Source: a halophilic archaeon (GTDB taxonomy: Archaea; Halobacteriota; Halobacteria; Halobacteriales; Haladaptataceae). Taken from it: DNA of 64,000 bases. Made by a program: the position numbers and the translations under genes. Positions within the stretch are counted from its first letter, which is position 1. Every line of letters starts with the position of its first letter. The DNA lies in assembly GCA_003298465.1 (NCBI GenBank), contig QNGA01000001.1, positions 806,001-870,000 on the forward strand, in the 5' to 3' direction. Of the stretch, positions 57,728-64,000 are shown one piece after another. Below the pieces are notes generated by a model. It was given only the letters and a program-made list of their open reading frames with translations, had not been told where the DNA came from and did not search any database.

Positions 57728-59008
57728 TCACCCGCGCCAGAGTCGCCGCGCGACCGTCGGCACCGCACGCCCGGCGGCCGCGACGCCGGACAGCGACGGC
57801 GCGTACTCGTCGACGACCCCGGCCGCATCGCGGACGAACGGCTCCGGGTCGTCGCGCGAACAGTAGTCGAAGTTCGGTTCCCGCCAGAGCGACGCCAGGA
57901 TTCTCGCCGTCTCCGCCGGCAGCGACGGTCTCTCGGGGTCGTCGCGGCCCTCGCGCAGGAGGCTGACGAGGTACGCGAGTTCGCCCCGGAGGACGTGACT
58001 GCCGACGCCGGTCTCGTACGCCGACCCCGCCGCCACGCCGGACTGATCGTCGCCGGTCTCGCGTGCCGGTTCTTCCCTCCCGGCGGACGCTCCGTCGCCG
58101 GCCGCGAGGCGGTAGTACTCGTGGGGGAAGTCGACGCCGGCGTGGACCGCGAGCTGGAGCGACCCCCAGAAGCGGGGGTTGACCTCCAGCAGTTTGAACC
58201 GGCCGTCGCGGGGGTCGCGCCGGAACTCGACCATCGCCGGTCCGTGCCAGTCGAGCGCCGACAGCAGCGCGGTGCCGTGCTTCCGGAGGTACGGTTCGTC
58301 GACCGCCTTCCGGAACACGCTCGCGCCGCCGGTGTAGGAGTAGCTCCGCACCCGCCGGTGCTGGAAGGTCGTCACGGGGTCGCCGCGGTCACAGAGCGCG
58401 AAGAAGCCGTACTCGTCGGTGCCGGGAACGTACTCCTGGACGAGCGGGCGGTGGCCCATCCGCTCTTCGAGGGCGTCCGGGTCGGGGTCGGCACCGGCCG
58501 GGACGACGGTCACGTCGGGATAGGCGGTGGTGCCGTCCTCGACCAGCACGGTGTACCGGGACTTGACGACCGCGTCGCGTGCCCGGACGTCCCACCAGTC
58601 CAGCACCTCCGTCTCGGGTGCCGGGACGCCCGCCGTCTCGGCCACGTCGAAGAGGCGGCGGCGGTCGCGCACGCACTCGAACGTCTCGAACGCCGGCCAC
58701 GGCGCGGCGACGCGCTCGGCGAACCGGTCGCGGTCCTGCGCGAGGACGTAGGCGTCCGGTTCGCGCAGCGGAACGACCGTCAGCACGTCGTCGCGGTCGG
58801 CGAGCGCGAGCAGGGCGTCGCGGTAGGCCCCGAGGTCCGTCGACGGGTCGGGGACGACGGCCGTCTCGCGGCAGTACTTCGAGGTCGCCGCCGGCGCGCT
58901 CTCGGACGCGGCGGCCGCGACGACCGGAATCCCGCGCCGACCGAGCGACCGCACGCAGGCGAGACTGCTCCCCGTTCCGATGGCGGGGACGACGACCGCC
59001 TCGCTCAT
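57728..59008 (-). CDS. ATP-grasp carboxylate-amine ligase
   Basis: 426 residues. N-terminal Rossmann-like pre-ATP-grasp part (VVVPAIGTGSSLACVRSLG, RRGIPVVAAAASES) followed by an ATP-grasp domain with VVKSRYTVLVEDG, QEYVPGTDEYGFFALC and the C-terminal metal-binding set LEVNPRFWGSLQLAV. Ligases of this kind join an acid to an amine using ATP. Substrate unknown. Its ATG is overlapped by four bases (ATGA) by the stop of the upstream phosphatase gene, so the two products are likely to act together. Confidence 0.87.
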   Translation of the reverse strand: MSEAVVVPAIGTGSSLACVRSLGRRGIPVVAAAASESAPAATSKYCRETAVVPDPSTDLGAYRDALLALADRDDVLTVVPLREPDAYVLAQDRDRFAERVAAPWPAFETFECVRDRRRLFDVAETAGVPAPETEVLDWWDVRARDAVVKSRYTVLVEDGTTAYPDVTVVPAGADPDPDALEERMGHRPLVQEYVPGTDEYGFFALCDRGDPVTTFQHRRVRSYSYTGGASVFRKAVDEPYLRKHGTALLSALDWHGPAMVEFRRDPRDGRFKLLEVNPRFWGSLQLAVHAGVDFPHEYYRLAAGDGASAGREEPARETGDDQSGVAAGSAYETGVGSHVLRGELAYLVSLLREGRDDPERPSLPAETARILASLWREPNFDYCSRDDPEPFVRDAAGVVDEYAPSLSGVAAAGRAVPTVARRLWRG

Positions 59009-59595
59009 CGTTCCGCGAGCGCGTCGACGAGTTCGTCGACGCTGTCGGTCACCTCGTCGTAGACCGCGCGGAACTCCTCGGGGTCGTCGCCGTACGGGTC
59101 CGCTATCTCGAAGTCCGTCCCCGGGTCGAACGCCTTCAGGAAGCAGGTCTTCTCCAGCGCGGCCGGGAACTCCCGCTTCAGGTCCCGGTAGTTCCAGGCG
59201 TCCATCAGCAGGACGAGGTCGCCGGCGTCGAGCAGGCGCTCGCTCACGCGCTGGGAGCGGTGGTCGGCGAGGTCGACGCCGTGATCGCGGGCGACCGAGA
59301 CCGCCGGGTCGGGGCTCTCCCGCCCCTCGGTGTCGACGAACCCGGCGGAGGTGACGAGGGACGGGTCGCAGTCCGTCTCCTCGATACGCGTCCGGAAGTA
59401 GCGTTCCGCGAGCGGGCTGCGGCAGATGTTCCCGAGACAGAGGAAGACGACGCCGGGGTCGGGCGGGAGCGACCGGACCGCCGTCTCGGCGTCGAGCACG
59501 CGGCCGTTCGAGGCCCGGAGACGGAGTCGGTCCATCTCGACGGCGACGCGTCTCCGGCCGTGGTGGAGGTGGTCGAGCATCGTCTCCGGTTCCAC
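59005..59595 (-). CDS. Low-molecular-weight protein-tyrosine-phosphatase-like protein
   Basis: 196 residues. The phosphatase P-loop is VVFLCLGNICRSPLAE, with catalytic cysteine and arginine in the C-x5-R-S pattern, and the general acid region FEIADPYGDD near the C-terminus. A 45-residue N-terminal extension (MLDHLHHGRRRV...) is absent in simple LMW-PTPs. In bacteria such enzymes act on tyrosine kinases of capsule export, but here the partner is an ATP-grasp ligase in the same operon. Confidence 0.88.
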   Translation of the reverse strand: MEPETMLDHLHHGRRRVAVEMDRLRLRASNGRVLDAETAVRSLPPDPGVVFLCLGNICRSPLAERYFRTRIEETDCDPSLVTSAGFVDTEGRESPDPAVSVARDHGVDLADHRSQRVSERLLDAGDLVLLMDAWNYRDLKREFPAALEKTCFLKAFDPGTDFEIADPYGDDPEEFRAVYDEVTDSVDELVDALAER

Positions 59596-59697
59596 GACCG
59601 CGCTGTTATAGGGAACGCATCGTTGTCCGCGTAATCGCCGCCTGTGACGGCGTCAGGCCGTGCCTGTGTCGGTAGCCGACGGCAAAAAGGAGGGTTC

Positions 59698-61260
59698 TCA
59701 GCGGTCGGTGAGCAGGTACCGGAGGATGTCACCGTACGCCGGGCGCGTGACGAGCACGCCGACGAGCACGCCGAGGATTGTGATGATGGCGAAGCCCTGG
59801 AGGTCGCCGAGCGACAGGACCGCCAGCGGACTCATGGCGATGATGGTCGTCGCGGCGGCGGCCCCGATGACCCAGAACGCCTTCCGGAACCGCGACTGGA
59901 ACACGCGGCCCGACGAGACGTCGCCCTCGGCCATCACCTCGTCGGCGATGATGATGAGGTCGTCCACGCCGGTCCCGATGACCGCGATGAACCCGGCGAT
60001 GTGGCTGAGGTCGAGCGGCAACTGCACGGCGGCCGCGAACCCGAGCAGGATGACCACCTCGGAGAGCGCCGTCACTATCATCGGCAGCGCGACCTGCGGC
60101 TTGCCGTAGCGGACGAAGACCGTGCCGCTGACCGCGAGGACGGCCGCGAGCCCGGCGATGAGCGACTGGACCTTGAAGTCCGTCGCGAGGCTGGGCGCGA
60201 GGTAGGTCGTCGTGCCGGCCTGGGTGTCGAGCGCCGCCGGGAGCGCGCCGGCGCGGAGGTTAATCTGGAGTTCACGCGCCTCCGACATGTTGCCCGTTAT
60301 CATCCGGAACTGCGGGTTCTGGACGAAGTTGCCGCTCCTGATAGATGGGGCGAGGTCGGAACCCATCCCCGCACCGTAGACCACCTGGCCGTCGACGACC
60401 GTGAACAGGCAGTAGCCGGCGTTGTTCGCGTTCCTCGCCGGGTAGTTACAGGCCTGGATGCCCTCGCCGCTCGTGAACCCGTTCTGGTTCATGACGCGAG
60501 CGAACCGCTCGGCGGCCTGCTGGTTGAGCGTCACCGAGACGTAGGACGTGCCGCTCTGGTCCTGCTCGGCGGACCCGATGCTGGCGAAGTCGCCCTGCCG
60601 GAGGACCGTCGTGTTCTCCGACCCGTTCTGGGTCGGGTAGTGGGCGACGATCTGGACCTGCCCCTTGCTCGTCACCAGTTCCTTCATCCGGCTCTGGTTC
60701 GCGTTCGGCATCTCGACGACGATGAAGTGCTCGTTCGTCGCCGTCGTCACCTGCTGGACCCGCCCGCCGGCCAGGCCGGCTTTCGATATCTTGTCGTTGA
60801 GTATGCGGACGATCTCGTCGCGGGTCGTGTCGGTGACGCCCGTCCGGACCGAATCGTACTCGATGCCGGCCTGGTTCAGCGCGGTCTGCAGTTCCGCCGT
60901 GGTCACGTTATCGACGAACACCTCGACGGTGGTGCCCTGCTGGGTCCGGCGGACCATCACGTCACCGACGTCCGCGCCGGAGAGGTTGCCGGCGACCCGC
61001 TGCTGGGCCTCGCTCTGGCTGACGTCCTGCGATAACTGGACGCCCTCGGCGGTCACGCCCTGGACGGGTGCGCGGATGCGAGTCCCGCCGGCCAGTTCGA
61101 GGCCGAACTTGAGATTCGTCGGGCCGTCGCTGGCGGTGGTGGTGAAGTTGTTCCCGTCGCTACCGCCGGCGACGGCTCCCCCGGGTGCGAACAGCGCGAA
61201 CGCGCTGCCGAGCAGGAGGAGGACGAGCAGGATGACGCGCCAGTTGCTTCGGAGACTCAT
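59698..61260 (-). CDS. secD: Protein-export membrane protein SecD
   Basis: 520 residues. One N-terminal helix (RVILLVLLLLGSAFALFAPG), a large outer domain with LKFGLELAGGTRIRAPVQG, and five C-terminal helices with the SecD/SecF signature ALPMIVTALSEVVILLGFAAAVQLPLDL (in pieces) and GFIAVIGTGVDDLIIIADEV. It drives late stages of protein export with SecF. Overlaps secF by four bases; the haloarchaeal order secF-secD is the reverse of the bacterial order. Confidence 0.96.
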   Translation of the reverse strand: MSLRSNWRVILLVLLLLGSAFALFAPGGAVAGGSDGNNFTTTASDGPTNLKFGLELAGGTRIRAPVQGVTAEGVQLSQDVSQSEAQQRVAGNLSGADVGDVMVRRTQQGTTVEVFVDNVTTAELQTALNQAGIEYDSVRTGVTDTTRDEIVRILNDKISKAGLAGGRVQQVTTATNEHFIVVEMPNANQSRMKELVTSKGQVQIVAHYPTQNGSENTTVLRQGDFASIGSAEQDQSGTSYVSVTLNQQAAERFARVMNQNGFTSGEGIQACNYPARNANNAGYCLFTVVDGQVVYGAGMGSDLAPSIRSGNFVQNPQFRMITGNMSEARELQINLRAGALPAALDTQAGTTTYLAPSLATDFKVQSLIAGLAAVLAVSGTVFVRYGKPQVALPMIVTALSEVVILLGFAAAVQLPLDLSHIAGFIAVIGTGVDDLIIIADEVMAEGDVSSGRVFQSRFRKAFWVIGAAAATTIIAMSPLAVLSLGDLQGFAIITILGVLVGVLVTRPAYGDILRYLLTDR

Positions 61261-62117
61261 CGGGCCACCCCCTCGTACTTGTACCAGCGCAGGAGACTGA
61301 GGTTGAGCATGTAGGTGTTCATCAGGTCGGTCGCCAGTCCCATCACGAGCACGACGCCGATGGCGGTGAGCAGGTCGATGCCGTAGAACGCGGCGACCAG
61401 CGTCATCACCGCCATCGCGGAGATGGAGGTGAGCGTCATCGTCACGCCGGTCCGCATCGCCCGGTACGTGCTCTCGTAGAACCCGCCCGAGCGGCGTAGA
61501 ATGTGGTTGTTCAGCAGGATGTCGGAGTCGACGCTGTAACCGATGAGCATCAGGAGCGCGGCGACGGTGCCGAGCGAGAGCTTGATGCCCAGGACGTTCA
61601 TGAGCGCGACCGGGATGACGATGTCGCTGAACGCCGAGACGACGACGGCGACGGAGGGAACGAACGTCCGGAACATGGCGAAGACGAGGAGACTCATGCC
61701 GAGGAACGCGGCGCCGAGGCCGTACAGCGCGAGCCGCTGGGAGTCGCTCCCGAAGCTCGCCGACGTGCTCTGTAGCGACAGTATCTCGAAGCCGGCCTGG
61801 TTCGCCTGCGCGCGAAGGGCGTCGGTGTTCGTCGACTGGAACTCGACGATGTAGGTGTTCGTCCCCGACTGCGTCGCGGTCACCGAGGTTACCTCGGCGT
61901 CGAACTGTGCATCTATCTGCGACTGCGGTGTGTCCGTTTGAATACGCATCTCAGTGCCGCCGGTGAACTCGGTGCCGGGGCTCACCGGTGCGCCGGTGGT
62001 CACGTACCAGCCGGCGATGACCAGCAACGCGAGCGTCAGGACGGCGAGTGGAACGCTCGCGAGCTGTCGGTTCGAGTACCGGGTGTAATCGACCTCCGGC
62101 ACTTGCAACTCTACCAT
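61257..62117 (-). CDS. secF: Protein-export membrane protein SecF
   Basis: 286 residues. First helix LASVPLAVLTLALLVIAGWY, outer domain TEFTGGTEMRIQTDTPQSQ, then the conserved block SDIVIPVALMNVLGIKLSLGTVAALLMLIGYSVDSDIL (in pieces: SVDSDILLNNHILRR). Works with SecD in export. A minus-strand TATA-like AGCTTATTCG at 62141-62150 lies about 24-33 bases upstream. Confidence 0.96.
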   Translation of the reverse strand: MVELQVPEVDYTRYSNRQLASVPLAVLTLALLVIAGWYVTTGAPVSPGTEFTGGTEMRIQTDTPQSQIDAQFDAEVTSVTATQSGTNTYIVEFQSTNTDALRAQANQAGFEILSLQSTSASFGSDSQRLALYGLGAAFLGMSLLVFAMFRTFVPSVAVVVSAFSDIVIPVALMNVLGIKLSLGTVAALLMLIGYSVDSDILLNNHILRRSGGFYESTYRAMRTGVTMTLTSISAMAVMTLVAAFYGIDLLTAIGVVLVMGLATDLMNTYMLNLSLLRWYKYEGVAR

Positions 62118-62140
62118 GGTGATTGGGTCCGGGGTCGTCT

Positions 62141-62150
62141 CGAATAAGCT
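62141..62150 (-). promoter_or_regulatory. TATA-like box for secF-secD
   Basis: On the minus strand AGCTTATTCG lies at the correct leaderless distance from the secF ATG at 62117. Confidence 0.5.
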
Positions 62151-62274
62151 TTCTTAATTACTACGGCCACGTCGGTCGTTTCTAGTCGTGGCACGTCGGC
62201 CGGTCCGCTCTCCGCCGGTGGCCCGTCGCTCCCGCTCGTCGATTCGGACCGGCGGAAGGACTAAGCCCCGCGAG

Positions 62275-62559
62275 ATGGCGTTTCCGGACGTGTCTCCGCC
62301 CCTGCCGCTGACCGCCCCCGGTTTCGGATTCGCGTTCCTGGTCGTCCTCGCGCTGGCGATAGCCGCACCGCTCGTCCTCTACGCGCTCGTCGACTCCGAG
62401 ACCGAGCGCGAACGGACCGAGGGCCACGACTGGGAGAGCGCCGAGCGCGTCGCGCGCCGAGACGCACGCGCGAGCGACGCCCGGTCCGGCGACGGTCGGG
62501 ACGACGCCGACGACGGCGTCGAGTACGGCTGGAACGGCGGCGACGACCGACGCGGGTAG
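62275..62559 (+). CDS. Small single-helix membrane protein, hypothetical
   Basis: 94 residues. A short N-terminus, one long hydrophobic helix (FGFAFLVVLALAIAAPLVLYALV) and a charged, acidic-basic tail with SAERVARRDARASDARSGDG. The tail ends YGWNGGDDRRG. No family recognised. ATG at 62275 was preferred to the 62188 start because the region before it has no coding character. Confidence 0.6.
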   Translation: MAFPDVSPPLPLTAPGFGFAFLVVLALAIAAPLVLYALVDSETERERTEGHDWESAERVARRDARASDARSGDGRDDADDGVEYGWNGGDDRRG

Positions 62560-62612
62560 TTTTCGAACCGCTGACCACTACCGTAAAGTACCCCCGACGC
62601 GAGCGCCCGGAC

Positions 62613-63866
62613 GTGCGACGCGTCGGCCCCCGGTTCGTGCTCGCCAGCGGTCTGGTGCTCGGCGTCGCGATGCTGGCGTACAAGTCCGTCGTGCAGTCCT
62701 GGAAGTTCGGCATGGACTTCCAGGTGTACTACTACGCGGCGCGGGCCAGCCTCGCCGGCCAGGGGATGTACGCCGTCTCCCCGCCCGCCCATCCCGCGTA
62801 CGGGTACGTCTACCCGCCGGTGACGATTCTCCCGTTCTACCCGTTCGCGCTCGTCGGCGACTGGCTCGTCTCGTTCGCGCTCTTCACCGTCCTCGAACTC
62901 GCCGCCGGGGTGGCGCTGGCGCTGCTCGTCGTGCGGTCCGTCGAACGCCGGGGCTACCCCCTGGCACCCGTCGACGTCGCGCTCGTCGCGGGCTACGTCC
63001 TGCTGTCGGTCCACACCGTGCCGTCGCTGTTCTACGGCGAGACGAACCTCCCGCTCGCGCTGGCGCTCGCCCTGGGGTTCGTCGCGCTCGAACGCGGCGA
63101 CGGGGAGACCTCGGGCGTCGCGTTCGGCCTGGCGGCGCTGGTGAAGGTGTTCCCGGCCGGCGTCGGCCTCTGGCTGCTCCGGCGGCGCGCCTGGCGGGCC
63201 GTCGCCGCGGCGGTCGCGACCGGCGGCGGCCTCCTGCTGGTCGGCGTCCCCCTCTTCGGACTCAACGCCCACCGCACGTGGCTCCACGACGCGGTGCTGC
63301 CGCGCCTGCACCGGGAGGCGTTCGCCGGCGGCCTCGCGCCGGCGGCGCCGTACTTCACGCTCCGGCGGCCGCTGTCGGTGCTCCTGCCGGGGCTGGACCC
63401 GACGCTGTTCCCCGTGCTGGCGGCGGCGCTGCTCGCGCCCGTCGTCGCCTACTGCTACCGCGGCCTCGACACGGCGACCGACCGGCTCGTCGGCGTCCAC
63501 GTCACGCTGGTCGCCGTCCTCCTGTTCTTCCCGACGTACTTCGTCTACTTCCCCCTGCTCTACTTCCCACTCGTCCCCCTGTTCTACCTGCTGGAGGGTC
63601 GCGCGGGACGGCTGTTCGTCGCGGGGGCGCTGGTCGCCAGCCTCCCGGCGACGCTGCGGAGCGTCCGGCGAGTCCTCGACGCCCTATCGCCCCCGCCGGG
63701 CGTGCGCTCGGCCGTCCTCGCGGTCGCCGAACCCCTGTTCACCCTCGGGACTCCGCTGCTGTACGGCTGCCTGCTGACGCTCGCGGCCTGCGTCTGCCAC
63801 GCTCGCCGCAGGGCGGCGTCGGGGCGGTCCGCCACTGCTAGCGGCCGGTCGCGGGGACTCGGCTGA
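62613..63866 (+). CDS. GT87-type (DUF2029) membrane glycosyltransferase-like protein
   Basis: 417 residues from a GTG, about ten membrane helices. The family features are visible: WKFGMDFQVYYYAARASLAG near the N-terminus with the catalytic-loop aspartate, the YGYVYPPVTILPFYPF segment, and an ETNLPLALALALGF helix plus LAALVKVFPAGV. GT87 enzymes transfer mannose from a polyprenyl carrier. No sugar-nucleotide or polyprenol genes are next to it. Its C-terminus is arginine-rich. Confidence 0.82.
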   Translation: MRRVGPRFVLASGLVLGVAMLAYKSVVQSWKFGMDFQVYYYAARASLAGQGMYAVSPPAHPAYGYVYPPVTILPFYPFALVGDWLVSFALFTVLELAAGVALALLVVRSVERRGYPLAPVDVALVAGYVLLSVHTVPSLFYGETNLPLALALALGFVALERGDGETSGVAFGLAALVKVFPAGVGLWLLRRRAWRAVAAAVATGGGLLLVGVPLFGLNAHRTWLHDAVLPRLHREAFAGGLAPAAPYFTLRRPLSVLLPGLDPTLFPVLAAALLAPVVAYCYRGLDTATDRLVGVHVTLVAVLLFFPTYFVYFPLLYFPLVPLFYLLEGRAGRLFVAGALVASLPATLRSVRRVLDALSPPPGVRSAVLAVAEPLFTLGTPLLYGCLLTLAACVCHARRRAASGRSATASGRSRGLG

Positions 63867-64000
63867 CGGAGGATTTCCTCGGGGAGGACGTCCGGCTCGT
63901 CGAAGAAGGAGCCGAAGCAGAACTCCCACGTGGAGTCGGCCAATTTATTCCTCCTGATAGAAATGGTAATTTACCGAACCGTGACGACACTGCCGAAGTA
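63867..64000. other. Unassigned end segment, AT-rich near 63940-63980
   Basis: Both strands are open. On the minus strand a TTG (63943) follows an AGGAGG motif, but the frame soon overlaps the GT87 gene antisense. On the plus strand an ATG at 63962 starts a 12-codon frame that leaves the window. I cannot decide which, if either, is a gene. Confidence 0.25.

Noticed and set aside
1..64000. CRISPR array, prophage or complete insertion sequence
   Set aside because: No regularly spaced repeats, transposase, integrase or cas genes were found.

Overview
The window is a stretch of chromosome from a halophilic archaeon (class Halobacteria); the genus cannot be settled from sequence alone. The evidence is a very high G+C content, strongly acidic predicted proteins, TATA-like boxes about 25-30 bases before many starts (leaderless transcripts), frequent GTG starts, Tat signals with RR motifs on exported proteins, and archaeal marker genes: sn-glycerol-1-phosphate dehydrogenase, ribosomal protein L40e, form III RuBisCO, deoxyhypusine synthase, TrmY, NucS, and SecF-SecD in the haloarchaeal order. 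No complete insertion sequence, prophage or CRISPR array was seen, so the region looks like stable core chromosome with a few scars.

Layout. 1-11 kb: form III RuBisCO, a decayed kinase-like gene remnant with its own promoter, a ZIP metal transporter, a universal stress protein, pyruvoyl arginine decarboxylase, a nucleoside phosphorylase, an HPP-UspA-UspA fusion, and a TrkA-type potassium channel divergent from two overlapping membrane-anchored paralogues. 11-18 kb: half-size heme A synthase, a polar amino-acid type ABC importer, an NhaC-type antiporter and an ABC-2 exporter. 18-29 kb: G1P dehydrogenase, the rRNA modification enzyme Tsr3, L40e, a metallo-beta-lactamase-fold protein, DUF5786/DUF99, a siroheme nitrite/sulfite reductase overlapping an F420-hydrogenase beta-type partner, Trm1, a SWIM zinc protein and HisH. 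29-36 kb: a PhnDCE importer, a 733-residue receptor-like protein (outer beta-propeller, one membrane helix, inner pseudokinase), a Nif3-like protein and an intergenic segment with a striking long hairpin behind a TATA box. 36-47 kb: two Bat-type HTH regulators flanking a HalOD1 protein and deoxyhypusine synthase, a NOG1-type GTPase, a DUF389 membrane protein, a SIMPL-domain protein, and the ScpA-SMC operon. 47-64 kb: TrmY, a TIGR00725 protein, tRNA-Pro(CGG) followed by a broken copy carrying a double palindrome, LysE, internally duplicated proteins, NucS, an oxidoreductase-HTH-membrane cluster, an ERCC4-HhH nuclease, RNase HII, an ATP-grasp ligase with a low-molecular-weight phosphatase, SecF/SecD and a GT87 mannosyltransferase-like protein.

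Themes. RNA modification and translation are well represented (Trm1, TrmY, Tsr3, deoxyhypusine synthase, arginine decarboxylase for agmatine, L40e, NOG1-like GTPase), as are chromosome maintenance (SMC/ScpA, NucS, RNase HII, ERCC4 nuclease), ion and solute transport, and one electron-transfer pair. The points I consider most worth following are the receptor-pseudokinase and its orphaned remnant over 31 kb away with a matching promoter, the unexplained hairpin RNA candidate at 35.96-36.03 kb, the F420-type/siroheme reductase gene pair, the tRNA-Pro scar with twin palindromes, and the two TrkA-C-like membrane paralogues beside the potassium channel.
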